A stretch of DNA of 64,000 nt from contig CAWJNE010000020.1 of assembly GCA_963844175.1 (NCBI GenBank), positions 81,834 through 145,833 of the forward strand. The letters run 5' to 3'. Under the pieces are notes generated by a model. The model was not told where the DNA came from and made no database searches. It saw nothing but the letters and a program-made list of their open reading frames with translations. Within the stretch, counting starts at the first letter, position 1; the number at the start of each line of letters is the position of its first letter. This document shows, piece after piece, positions 9,286-17,305 of this stretch. Source of the stretch: JALZMG01 sp963844175 (GTDB lineage: Bacteria; Actinomycetota; Acidimicrobiia; Acidimicrobiales; Ilumatobacteraceae). The position numbers and the translations under genes were made by a program.

Positions 9286-9692
9286 GTTCCCGAGCGTTCG
9301 TGCTGCAATGAGCACGGATGGTCAGGTCGGCCGTGCCCGACCCAGGCCGAGGAGCGGAGTCTTCGGAGCGACCGAGGCCATCGTCAACGGTTCCCGAGCG
9401 TTCGTGCTGCAATGAGCACGGATGGTCAGGTCGGCCGTGCCCGACCCAGGCCGAGGAGCGGAGTCTTCGGAGCGACCGAGGCCATCGTCAACGGTTCCCG
9501 AGCGTTCGTGCTGCAATGAGCACGGATGGTCAGGTCGGCCGTGCCCGACCCAGGCCGAGGAGCGGAGTCTTCGGAGCGACCGAGGCCATCGTCAACGGTT
9601 CCCGAGCGTTCGTGCTGCAACGAGCACGGAAGGTCAGGTCGGCCGTGCCCGACCCAGGCCGAGGAGCGGAGTCTTCGGAGCGACCGAGGCGA
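9286..9692. repeat. Tandem array of four 104-bp repeats
   Basis: Unit starts at 9286, 9390, 9494 and 9598, period 104 bp. Each unit begins GTTCCCGAGCGTTCGTGCTG and includes ATGGTCAGGTCGGCC and GGAGCGGAGTCTTCGGAG. Units 1-3 read identically; unit 4 has two substitutions (AATGAGC to AACGAGC, GGATGG to GGAAGG) and is cut short by the stop of the following gene at 9693. The identity points to recent amplification. The unit occurs singly at 3219-3350 and, inverted, at 56905-56986 and 58243-58345. Small open frames in the array simply repeat and are not credible genes. Confidence 0.95.
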
Positions 9693-10400
9693 TCAGAAGA
9701 GCTGCGCCGTGAGGCGGCGGCGGTAGCCCGCCGTGCGCGGGTCGTCGGGCCCCATCAGCTCGAGGATGTCGACGAACGCCTGGCGGGCTTCGTCGTCGCC
9801 GCGCACCCGATCGAGCAGCGCCTCGAGCTTGGCGTCGTAGTCGTCGGTCGGTTCGATGCCCACTCGCGCCGCGGCGGCGATCTTGCGCGTGCGGTCGGTG
9901 GCCGGGATCTTCTCCAGCAGCGCCAACGCTTCCTCCGTGTCGCCCTGCCCGACGAGCACCTCGGCGAGGGCGACGATGACGTCCTCGTTGCCGGGCTCGA
10001 GCGCCAGCGCCTGACGCAGGCTGAGCTGGTCGCCGGCGGCGAGGAGCTGGGCGACCTGCGACTCCTCCTCGCTCGGCAGCAGGCCGTCCACGAACCGCTG
10101 CACCTCGTGCTCGGGGTAGGCACCGACGAAGCCGTCGACGACCTGCCCGTCACGCAGCGCGAAGACGGCCGGGATCGACTGCACCTGGAAGGCCTGGCTG
10201 ATCGCCGGGTTCTCGTCGACATTGACCTTGGCCAGCACGACCTGGCCATCGGTGGCATCGACGACCTTCTCGATGATCGGCCCAAGGGTCTTGCACGGTC
10301 CGCACCAAGGCGCCCAGAGGTCGACGACGACGGCCGCCGACTTGGACCGCTCCACGACGTCCTGTTCGAAGCTGGCGTCCGTCACGTCGATCGCTGCCAT
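9693..10400 (-). CDS. Thioredoxin-TPR protein, CnoX/YbbN type
   Basis: 235 residues. The N-terminal thioredoxin domain (1-105) has the redox motif WCGPC with Cys33 and Cys36, and cis-Pro in SIPAVFAL. A helical TPR-type region (115-235) follows, with QLLAAGDQLSLRQALALEPG and LAEVLVGQGDTEEALALLEK. This two-domain layout is that of the chaperone-holdase YbbN/CnoX, here retaining a full CxxC and so able in principle to act as an oxidoreductase. It is cytoplasmic. The stop abuts the tandem repeat array. The start is ATG at 10400; it is divergent from the phosphotransferase gene. Confidence 0.92.
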   Translation of the reverse strand: MAAIDVTDASFEQDVVERSKSAAVVVDLWAPWCGPCKTLGPIIEKVVDATDGQVVLAKVNVDENPAISQAFQVQSIPAVFALRDGQVVDGFVGAYPEHEVQRFVDGLLPSEEESQVAQLLAAGDQLSLRQALALEPGNEDVIVALAEVLVGQGDTEEALALLEKIPATDRTRKIAAAARVGIEPTDDYDAKLEALLDRVRGDDEARQAFVDILELMGPDDPRTAGYRRRLTAQLF

Positions 10401-10500
10401 GACGGTGGAGGCTACGGCCCTTCACGGCGGCGACGCCGCCTCGATGTCGGTCCGCCCGTGTTCGGACGGACCGCCCGATCGTCGCGTTACCGTCGGGCCG

Positions 10501-11580
10501 ATGACCGCCGACCCGATCGCTGGCCGGGGGCACGCCGACCCGTCTGCCGGCATCGACGTCGACGGCGCGACGGCGTGGCTGACCGAGCACGTCGAGGGGA
10601 CCGCCGCGCCGTTCCGCTTCGACGTCATCGCCGGCGGCCACTCCAACCTCACGTTCCGCGTCACGGACGCCGCCGGCCGGGCGTTGGTCCTGCGCCGTCC
10701 ACCGCTCGGGCACGTCCTGGCCAGCGCCCACGACATGGGCCGCGAGCACCGGATCATCGCCAGTCTGCGCGACACGCCGGTACCCGTCCCCGAGGCGCTC
10801 GGCTACTGCCCCGACGAGGACGTGATCGGGGCGCCGTTCTACGTCATGGACTTCGTCGACGGCCACGTGGTGCGCGACATCGCCATCGCCGAGGCCGCGC
10901 TCAGCGCCGACGCTCGCGCCCAGGCCAGCCGATCGGTGGCGGACACGCTGGCTGCGCTGCACGCGGTCGACATCGACGCGGTCGGCCTCACCGACCTCGC
11001 CCGTCACGACGGGTACATCGCTCGCCAGCTGAAGCGCTGGCACGGGCAGTGGGACCAGCAGCGCACGCGCGACCTGCCGCTCGTCGACGAGGTCCACGCG
11101 GCCCTATCCGAGCGCATCCCCGAGCAGGGTTCGGCCTCCATCGTCCATGGCGACTACCGGCTGGACAACGCCATCGTGTCGAGCGCCGGCGACGTCGTCG
11201 CCGTGCTCGACTGGGAGATCTGCACGCTCGGCGATCCGCTGGCCGACGTCGGCCTGCTCCACGTGTACTGGACCGGTCCCGGCGACGAGGCCAGCGCCTG
11301 GGGTGGCCGGTCGACGACCGCGCCGGGCTTCTGGGATCGCCAGCAGGTCATCGAGCGTTACGCCGAGGTGTCCGGTCGCGACATGTCGGCGCTGCCGTTC
11401 TACGTCGCCTTCGGGTACTGGAAGCTGGCCTGCATCCTGGAAGGCGTCTACGCCCGCTACGTCGGCGGGGCACTCGGCGATCGGGACCCGAGCGAGCTGG
11501 CGCCGTTCGCCGCTCAGGTGGAGATGGCGGCGACGATGGCCGCCCAGCAGCTCGAACAGCTTGGGGTCGGCGGTGCCTGA
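10501..11580 (+). CDS. Phosphotransferase (APH family, ACAD10/11-type)
   Basis: 359 residues from ATG at 10501, protein-kinase-like fold. Motifs in order: GGHSNLTFRVTD (nucleotide loop), LRRPPLGHVLASAHDMGREH typical of the ACAD10/11-associated branch, catalytic loop HGDYRLDN, and metal-binding DWEICTLGDPLADVG. In other actinobacteria this subgroup is linked to acyl-CoA dehydrogenase pathways (phosphorylation of hydroxy-acyl substrates), but no such dehydrogenase is nearby. The substrate is therefore open. The stop overlaps the next gene's GTG by 8 bp, so the two are translationally coupled. Confidence 0.88.
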   Translation: MTADPIAGRGHADPSAGIDVDGATAWLTEHVEGTAAPFRFDVIAGGHSNLTFRVTDAAGRALVLRRPPLGHVLASAHDMGREHRIIASLRDTPVPVPEALGYCPDEDVIGAPFYVMDFVDGHVVRDIAIAEAALSADARAQASRSVADTLAALHAVDIDAVGLTDLARHDGYIARQLKRWHGQWDQQRTRDLPLVDEVHAALSERIPEQGSASIVHGDYRLDNAIVSSAGDVVAVLDWEICTLGDPLADVGLLHVYWTGPGDEASAWGGRSTTAPGFWDRQQVIERYAEVSGRDMSALPFYVAFGYWKLACILEGVYARYVGGALGDRDPSELAPFAAQVEMAATMAAQQLEQLGVGGA

Positions 11581-12466
11581 CCACCGGTACGTGGCGGACG
11601 TCGACGGGCTGGACGCCCCCGTGCTCGTCGTGATGCTGACCGGGTGGATCGATGCCAGCGGCGCCGCAGCCGCGGCGATGGGTGCCCTGGAGCACGAGTG
11701 CAGCGCCGCCCCGCTGGTCGAGTTCGACGACGACGTATACATCGACTACCGGGCCCGCCGGCCGATCCTCGAGCTGCGCGACGGCGTCAACCACCGCCTG
11801 GTCTGGTCGTCGCCGGCGATCCAGCGCGGGCGCTCTCCACACGGCAAGGACGTCCTGCTGCTCGGCGGCCCCGAGCCGGACATGGCGTGGCACCGGTTCG
11901 CCCGCACGATCGCCGACCTGGCCGAGGAGCTGGGTGTGGAGCGCATGGCGGCGCTCGGCGCGTACCCGTTCGCCACGCCGCACACGCGCCCGTCGCACCT
12001 CTCCGCCACGTCGCCGTCGCGCGACGTCCTGTCCGGCCTGCCGTTCCGCACGAGCTCCGTCGACGTGCCAGCTGGCATGGCCGCCGCGCTGGAGCAGACG
12101 GTGCACGAGCGGGGCATCCCCTCCGTCGGCATCTGGGCCCAGGTGCCCCACTACGTCGCGTCGATGTCCTACCCCGCGGCGTCCGTGGCCCTGCTCGAGG
12201 GGCTGGCCACCGCGACCGGGGTCCGCGTCGAGGCGGCCGAGCTACGCCGCGAGTCGGTGCTCCAGCGCGAGCGCCTGGATCAACTCGTCGACGGCAACGA
12301 CGAGCACCAGGCGATGATCGCCCAGTTCGAGCGTCTGTACGACGCCGCCGACGAGGACGCCGCATCACCCGAGGGACTGCCCGGCGCGGGCGGTCTCGAG
12401 CTGCGCACCGGCGACGAGATCGCCGACGAGGTCGAGCGCTTCCTGCGCGAGCAGGGCAAGAGCTGA
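11573..12466 (+). CDS. PAC2 family protein (proteasome-assembly-chaperone-like)
   Basis: 297 residues from GTG at 11573 (MPDHRYVADVDGLDAPVLVV). Features of the PAC2 superfamily are the early LTGWIDASGAAAAAMGAL, GPEPDMAWHRFARTIADLAE, and LGAYPFATPHTRPS. The C-terminal third is acidic and probably helical (ELRRESVLQRERLDQLVDGN onward), as in actinobacterial members. The biochemical role of bacterial PAC2 proteins is not established; eukaryotic relatives assemble proteasomes. It is coupled to the phosphotransferase upstream and ends just before a strong hairpin. Confidence 0.88.
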   Translation: MPDHRYVADVDGLDAPVLVVMLTGWIDASGAAAAAMGALEHECSAAPLVEFDDDVYIDYRARRPILELRDGVNHRLVWSSPAIQRGRSPHGKDVLLLGGPEPDMAWHRFARTIADLAEELGVERMAALGAYPFATPHTRPSHLSATSPSRDVLSGLPFRTSSVDVPAGMAAALEQTVHERGIPSVGIWAQVPHYVASMSYPAASVALLEGLATATGVRVEAAELRRESVLQRERLDQLVDGNDEHQAMIAQFERLYDAADEDAASPEGLPGAGGLELRTGDEIADEVERFLREQGKS

Positions 12467-12470
12467 CGCT

Positions 12471-12491
12471 CCGCCTCGGCATCCGAGGCGG
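12471..12491. terminator. Perfect hairpin between convergent genes
   Basis: Stem CCGCCTCGG (12471-12479), loop CAT, stem CCGAGGCGG (12483-12491), with no mismatch. It exactly fills the 26-bp gap between the stops of the PAC2 gene and the leftward membrane-protein gene, so it can serve both strands. There is no T-run on either side, as is common in high-GC genomes. Confidence 0.75.
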
Positions 12492-12492
12492 G

Positions 12493-12972
12493 TCAGATCG
12501 TGCGGACGGCGAGGAGGAAGGCCACCGCGGCGGCGACGGCGAGGGCCACACGGACGTGGTTCATCCGGGTCCACTCGACCTGGTAGCGGCGCCACGGCTC
12601 GAGCGAGGACGGATCGCCCGGGTCGAGGACGGCGAGGGCGTCGTTGCGCGGGACGTGGTACGTGATCGTGACGGCCAACGACACGACGTAGAGGGCGGCG
12701 CCGGCGATCAGCCACGGGGACCCCCGCTCGCCCCAGCGGACGAGGCCCAGCACGCCCGCCGCCAGGCTCGTGAGGGCGGTGCCGATCAGCACGAACATGA
12801 ACAGCGGCGACGGTGCGGCCAGGTTGATGCCCTGCATCGCCGCCATTCCGGCGGGGTGGCCGGCCCGGTCGAGGCCGTCCATCACGAACGCCGAGAAGGC
12901 GAACAGGGAGCCGGCGGCCAGCGCTGCGCCGACGACGTTGACGCCGGCGAGGACGAGGGTCAGGCCGTCCAC
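12493..12972 (-). CDS. DUF1772 family membrane protein (anthrone-oxygenase-like)
   Basis: 159 residues from GTG at 12972 (MDGLTLVLAGVNVVGAALAA); longer starts have no membrane-protein character. Four hydrophobic helices lie at about 4-27, 55-75, 82-102 and 138-158. The family signature NDALAVLDP, with W-R-R-Y-x-x-x-W and NHVRVALA before the last helix, is visible. Some DUF1772 members are annotated as anthrone oxygenases, but the bacterial family is mostly uncharacterised. It is convergent with the PAC2 gene and divergent from the F420 oxidoreductase gene. Confidence 0.85.
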   Translation of the reverse strand: MDGLTLVLAGVNVVGAALAAGSLFAFSAFVMDGLDRAGHPAGMAAMQGINLAAPSPLFMFVLIGTALTSLAAGVLGLVRWGERGSPWLIAGAALYVVSLAVTITYHVPRNDALAVLDPGDPSSLEPWRRYQVEWTRMNHVRVALAVAAAVAFLLAVRTI

Positions 12973-13018
12973 GTCGCCACCTGCGCAGCGTAGGCGGCCG
13001 GTCGGCGGGCGAGGACGC

Positions 13019-13068
13019 CGCGTTTGTTCATCCACGGCCGCCCGGCCGGTCCCCAGTGCACAAACGCG
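13019..13068. repeat. Inverted repeat in divergent promoter region
   Basis: Arms CGCGTTTGT (13019-13027) and ACAAACGCG (13060-13068) enclose a GC-rich centre with GGCCG/CGGCC. It is in the 142-bp gap between the divergent DUF1772 and F420 oxidoreductase genes. It may be an operator or a small palindromic element; the sequence alone does not decide. The rest of the gap holds no gene. Confidence 0.55.
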
Positions 13069-13114
13069 CGTCTGGGATCGCCGGGGTCGGGGGCGGGGCT
13101 CTACCGTCCAGTCG

Positions 13115-14134
13115 ATGAAGGTCGACGGAGGCATCCCCACCCAGCTGGACAAGGCGGCCGCCCAGGCCCAGGAGCTCGAGCGCACCGGCTACTCCGGGGC
13201 GTGGACGGCCGAGACGGCGCACGACCCGTTCATGCCGCTGCTGCTCGCTGCCGAGCACACCGACACGATCGAGCTCGGCACGTCGATCGCCGTGGCCTTC
13301 GCTCGCAGCCCGATGACGTTGGCCAACACGGCGTGGGACCTGCAGGCCTACTCCAAGGGACGGTTCGTCCTCGGTCTCGGCAGCCAGATCAAGCCGCACA
13401 TCACGAAGCGCTTCTCGATGCCGTGGAGCCACCCGGCGGCCCGCATGCGCGAGCTGATCCTGGCCATCCGGGCGATCTGGGACACGTGGCTGACCGGCAC
13501 CAAGCTCGAGTTCCGCGGCGAGTTCTACACCCACACCCTGATGACACCGTTCTTCACCCCCGACGCCAAGGACCTCGACGGCGTGGGCGTCCCGAAGATC
13601 TTCCTGGCCGGCGTCGGCGGACTGATGACCGAGGTCGCCGGCGAGGTGTGCGACGGCTTTCTCTGCCACGGGTTCACGACCGAGCGGTATCTCCGGGAGG
13701 TCACCATCCCGGCCCTCGAGCGCGGCCGGGCCAAGGCCGGCAAGACGATGGACGGGTTCGAGATCGTCGGACCGAGCTTCGTCGTGACCGGTAACGGCGA
13801 CGAAGAGTTGGAGCAGGCGGCATCCGGCACCCGCCAGCAGATCGCCTTCTACGGTTCGACGCCGGCCTACCGCCCCGTGCTCGAGCTGCACGGCTGGGGC
13901 GGCCTGCAGGACGAGCTCAACACGCTGTCCAAGCAGGGTGAGTGGGTGCAGATGGGCAAGCTGATCGACGACGAGATCCTGAACACGTTCGCTGTCGTCG
14001 GCGCCCCCGAGCAGGTCGGACCCGAGTTGCACCGCCGCTACGGCGACGTGGTCGACCGCATCTCGTTCTACGCGCCGTACAAGTCCGACCCGGATCGCTG
14101 GGCCAAGGTGCTCGACGACATCAAGTCCGGCTGA
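13115..14134 (+). CDS. F420-dependent LLM class oxidoreductase (TIGR03617-like)
   Basis: 339 residues from ATG at 13115 (MKVDGGIPTQLDKAAAQA), luciferase-like TIM barrel, soluble. The conserved runs AETAHDPFMPLLLAAEHT, LGTSIAVAFARSPMTLA, GLGSQIKPHITKRFSMPW and YTHTLMTPFFTP are near-diagnostic of the actinobacterial F420-using subgroup. It would transfer hydride between coenzyme F420 and an unknown substrate. The VOC gene follows after 2 bp, so the two form a pair. The presence of an F420 enzyme supports an actinobacterial host. Confidence 0.93.
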   Translation: MKVDGGIPTQLDKAAAQAQELERTGYSGAWTAETAHDPFMPLLLAAEHTDTIELGTSIAVAFARSPMTLANTAWDLQAYSKGRFVLGLGSQIKPHITKRFSMPWSHPAARMRELILAIRAIWDTWLTGTKLEFRGEFYTHTLMTPFFTPDAKDLDGVGVPKIFLAGVGGLMTEVAGEVCDGFLCHGFTTERYLREVTIPALERGRAKAGKTMDGFEIVGPSFVVTGNGDEELEQAASGTRQQIAFYGSTPAYRPVLELHGWGGLQDELNTLSKQGEWVQMGKLIDDEILNTFAVVGAPEQVGPELHRRYGDVVDRISFYAPYKSDPDRWAKVLDDIKSG

Positions 14135-14136
14135 GC

Positions 14137-14514
14137 ATGTACGGGGAGTTCTTCCCGATGCTGGCGACCCGCGACCTGGGTCCGATGCTGCACTTCTACC
14201 GTGACCTGCTGGGCTTCGAGCAGACCTACCAGTTCCCGCCCGACGGCGCACCCGGGTACGTCGGGCTGCGCCTCGGCGTCTCCGAGCTGGGCATCGGCGC
14301 CGGTGGTGACGACACGCACGGCGAGCCCGGACGGATGTCGTTCTGCATCTACGCCCACGACTGCGTCGAGGCGGTCAGCGCGCTCCGGGAGGCCGGCATC
14401 ACCGTCCTCGCCGACCCCGAGGATCAGCCGTGGGGCGAACGCATGGCCCGTGTGGCCGACCCCGACGGCAACGTCGTGGTGATCATGCAGCGGCTCCCAG
14501 CAACCACGCCCTGA
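14137..14514 (+). CDS. VOC family (glyoxalase/bleomycin-resistance) protein
   Basis: 125 residues from ATG at 14137. Two beta-alpha-beta-beta-beta half-modules are visible: ATRDLGPMLHFYRDLLGFEQ at the start, and ALREAGITVLADPEDQPWGE leading to VADPDGNVVVIMQ at the end. These are typical of single-domain metal-dependent VOC proteins. Activity (dioxygenase, isomerase, resistance) cannot be inferred. It starts 2 bp after the F420 oxidoreductase stop and is presumably cotranscribed. Its last 32 bp overlap, tail to tail, the end of the deacetylase gene on the other strand. Confidence 0.88.
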   Translation: MYGEFFPMLATRDLGPMLHFYRDLLGFEQTYQFPPDGAPGYVGLRLGVSELGIGAGGDDTHGEPGRMSFCIYAHDCVEAVSALREAGITVLADPEDQPWGERMARVADPDGNVVVIMQRLPATTP

Positions 14515-15532
14515 CGTTGGCGCCGAGCGCGTCGTCGGCGTAGCCGCCCTCCTGGACCACCACCATCGGCCGGCCGAGGGCGGCCACTGCCGCGCCGCAG
14601 CGACCCATCCCGTCGGTGGTCAGGGCGAGGTCGCACATCGGGTCGTCGACGAAGGTGTCGACACCGAGCGATACCACGACGACCGCCGGGTCGAAGGCGT
14701 CGAGGGCGACGAGGGCACGGTCCAGCGCCCTCGAGTAGGCGTCGTCGTCGGTCCCGGCGGGCAGCGGCACGTTGCAATTGGTGCCACGGCCCGGGCCGGC
14801 ACCGACCTCGTCGGCGAACCCGGTGTGGTACGGGTAGGCCCGGGCCGGATCGCCGTGCAGCGAGGCGAACATGACGTCGTCGCGCCCGTAGAAGATCTGC
14901 TGGGTTCCGTTCCCGTGGTGGTAGTCGACATCGAGCACGGCGATCCGCCCGCCGGCGCCGGCGAGGTGCACGGCGGCGATCGCCGCGTTGTTGAAGAAGC
15001 AGTACCCGCCGTACAGCGACGTGGTGGCGTGATGACCGGGTGGCCGGCACAGGGCGTAGGCCAGCGGCGCCCCGGCGAGGACGGCGTCCGCCGCGCCCAG
15101 CGCGCAGTCGACGGCCGAGCGGGCGGCGTCGTACGTGCCGGCGGTCAGCGGCGTGGTCGTCTCGAAGCACCACCAGCCAAGGCGAGCGGCGACGGCCGAC
15201 GGTTCCCGTCGCTCCTCCATGCCCGCCCGCAGCGCCGACATGGCGAACACGTCCGGCACCACGTCGTGAACGGGCTTGACCGCCTGCTGGTACTCGTCCC
15301 ACGCCGACGACAGGAACTGCACGAGACCCGGATCGTGGACGGCTTCGATCGCCGCGGTGCCGGTAACCGTCGGCTCGTCGATCGCGAACCGGGCGTCGCC
15401 GGCCAACGCGGCGCGGATCGCTTCGGCCCGGCCCGGGTGCTCGAACGGCGGCTGCAGTCCCGACGACTCGATCTCGTACTCGGGGTCGTGGGCCCGGTGG
15501 CGGTCCGAGGCGAACACCGGGATGGCACTCAA
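14483..15532 (-). CDS. Histone deacetylase family protein (acetylpolyamine amidohydrolase-like)
   Basis: 349 residues from TTG at 15532, whose bases overlap the upstream TGA (TTGA). Zn-dependent amidohydrolase fold: CRPPGHHATTSLYGGYCFFN (catalytic His pair), LDVDYHHGNGTQQIFY (Zn ligands Asp and His), SLGVDTFVDDP (second Zn Asp) and VVVQEGGYADDALG. The N-terminus GLQPPFEHPGRAEAIRAAL matches bacterial class II-like members acting on acetylated polyamines or small amides. It is cytoplasmic. It is translationally coupled to the fatty-acyl-AMP ligase gene upstream; the joint role is unknown. Confidence 0.9.
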   Translation of the reverse strand: MSAIPVFASDRHRAHDPEYEIESSGLQPPFEHPGRAEAIRAALAGDARFAIDEPTVTGTAAIEAVHDPGLVQFLSSAWDEYQQAVKPVHDVVPDVFAMSALRAGMEERREPSAVAARLGWWCFETTTPLTAGTYDAARSAVDCALGAADAVLAGAPLAYALCRPPGHHATTSLYGGYCFFNNAAIAAVHLAGAGGRIAVLDVDYHHGNGTQQIFYGRDDVMFASLHGDPARAYPYHTGFADEVGAGPGRGTNCNVPLPAGTDDDAYSRALDRALVALDAFDPAVVVVSLGVDTFVDDPMCDLALTTDGMGRCGAAVAALGRPMVVVQEGGYADDALGANVRAWLLGAAA

Positions 15533-17229
15533 AGCAGGTCCAGCTGCTCCTCGAGGTACTGCTCCCTGCACTTCGAGCGCTGCAACTTGCCCGACGACGT
15601 CTTCGGCAGCGTCCCGGCGCGCACCAGCATCACGTCGCGTGGCGGCAGCCCGCAGACCTCGAGCGTGCGGTGGTGGATGTCGTGGCGCACGGCGTCCGGG
15701 TCGATGCCGGCGACGGCCCGCACCTCGGCCACGACGACCACGCTCTCCTTACCCTTGTAGCCCTCCATCCCGAAGGCGATGACGTTGCCGGCCCGGATAC
15801 CGGGGAGCCCGGCGACGGCCCGCTCGATGTCCTCGGGGAACACGTTGCGCCCGCCGACGATGATCACGTCCTTGATCCGCCCGCACAGCACCAACTCGCC
15901 GTCGAGGAGGTACGCGAGGTCCCCCGTGCGCAGCCACCCGTCGTGGAACAGGTCGCGCGTCTCGTCAGGTCGCCGGTAGTACCCGGGCGTCACCGAGGTC
16001 CCGCGGATCAGCAGCTCGCCGACGTGGCGCTCGGGGCGGTCCTCGTAGGTCTCGGAGTCGACCACACGCATCTCCAGACCCGGCACCGGTCGGCCGAGCA
16101 GCGGGAGGCGGCGAGCGACCAGCGCCAAGTCGTCCGGGTCGTCGACATCGACCGGCTTGGCCACGCGGTCGCGTTCCAGGACGACCCGATCGACGGTGTC
16201 GCAGACCAGCCCGCGACAGCGCGGCGGGAAGGACCCGGCGATGGCCACCTCGGCCATGCCGAAGGCCGGGAACATGCCGCCGGGCGTGAACCCGAACCGA
16301 CCGGCGGCGACGACGAACGCCTCGACGGCGTCCGGGTCGACGGGCTCGGCGCCGGACAGGGCGAGGGTGAGCGACGACAGGTCGAGATCGTGCATCCGCT
16401 TCAACGCCCGTGTCGCCAGCACCCACGCGAAGTTCGGCCCGGCCGTGGCCGTGCCCCGCCAGTCCGAGATCCACTGCATCCAGTTCCCCGGGTGGGCCAG
16501 GAAGTCCTGCGGGGCCGCCTGCACCAGCTCGACACCACGGGTCATCGGGATCGACAGGAAGCCCACCAGCCCCATGTCGTGGTACAGCGGCAGCCACGAC
16601 ACCATCACCTCGTCGCCGCCCATCTCGGCCGCCGCACACGCTGCATCGACGTTGGCCGAGAGCACCCGGTCGGGGATCATCACGCCCTTCGGCTCGCTCG
16701 TCGACCCGCTGGTGTACTGCAGGATGACGAGCCGCTCGGGATCGTCGAGCGGCAGCTCGAGCCGGTCCCCCGGCGGCACGCCCGGAGCGCCCGGCAGGAC
16801 CGCCGCCATCGGCTCGATCGGTGGGTCGCCGGGCGCCGCTTCGTAGAACGGCGCCAGCTGCTCGTCGATCAGCACGAGCTTGGCGTCGCCGTGGCGGATG
16901 CGGGCCCGGGTGGAAGCGACGAAGGCCTCGAGCGAACCCATGCGCATGGGCAGCGGTAGGACCATCGACGCCAGGCCCGCCATCCAGCACCCGCGCACCG
17001 CCGTGATCAGCTGCCTGCTGGTCGGACCGAGGATCGCCACATGGTCGCCTGGGACGAGCCCGCGCGCCTGGAGTGCGGCGCCGACGGACCTGGCCTCGTC
17101 GTGGACCTGGCGCCACGACAGCCGGAGGGGCTGGCCGTCGGGCGTCACCGAGGAACCGACGAGACGGACACCGGCGCCGGAGTCCGCCGCCGCCTCCAGC
17201 CGTGCGATGGTCGAGGACGGAAGCGGCAT
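15529..17229 (-). CDS. Fatty-acyl-AMP ligase-type adenylating enzyme
   Basis: 566 residues of the ANL superfamily. P-loop ILQYTSGSTSEPKGVMI, A5-type GMFPAFGMAEVAIAGSF, A7 WLRTGDLAYLLDGELVLCGR, A8 KDVIIVGGRNVFPEDIE and the C-terminal lysine in LPKTSSGKLQRSK are all present. WLPLYHDMGLVGFL and GPNFAWVLATRALK resemble FAAL/FadD32-like enzymes, which make acyl-adenylates for transfer to a carrier protein rather than CoA; this subtype call is inference. No polyketide synthase or acyl carrier gene is adjacent. It is divergent from leuS and overlaps the deacetylase start by 4 bp. Confidence 0.9.
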   Translation of the reverse strand: MPLPSSTIARLEAAADSGAGVRLVGSSVTPDGQPLRLSWRQVHDEARSVGAALQARGLVPGDHVAILGPTSRQLITAVRGCWMAGLASMVLPLPMRMGSLEAFVASTRARIRHGDAKLVLIDEQLAPFYEAAPGDPPIEPMAAVLPGAPGVPPGDRLELPLDDPERLVILQYTSGSTSEPKGVMIPDRVLSANVDAACAAAEMGGDEVMVSWLPLYHDMGLVGFLSIPMTRGVELVQAAPQDFLAHPGNWMQWISDWRGTATAGPNFAWVLATRALKRMHDLDLSSLTLALSGAEPVDPDAVEAFVVAAGRFGFTPGGMFPAFGMAEVAIAGSFPPRCRGLVCDTVDRVVLERDRVAKPVDVDDPDDLALVARRLPLLGRPVPGLEMRVVDSETYEDRPERHVGELLIRGTSVTPGYYRRPDETRDLFHDGWLRTGDLAYLLDGELVLCGRIKDVIIVGGRNVFPEDIERAVAGLPGIRAGNVIAFGMEGYKGKESVVVVAEVRAVAGIDPDAVRHDIHHRTLEVCGLPPRDVMLVRAGTLPKTSSGKLQRSKCREQYLEEQLDLL

Positions 17230-17305
17230 CGGAGCGCGACGCTATCCGCACGACCGGATCGGACGGCTCACCTGGGAAGACCGTTACGTAGGCTGTCCGC
17301 TCGCC

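Noticed and set aside
9286..9692. CRISPR array
   Set aside because: Units are contiguous 104-bp repeats without unique spacers, and no cas genes are in the window.
9194..9726. Several 64-96 codon frames on both strands in the tandem repeats
   Set aside because: All encode the same repeated peptide from the 104-bp unit, with no independent coding signal.
13019..13068. Transcription terminator
   Set aside because: The dyad lies between divergent starts, not after a gene, so an operator or palindromic element is more likely.
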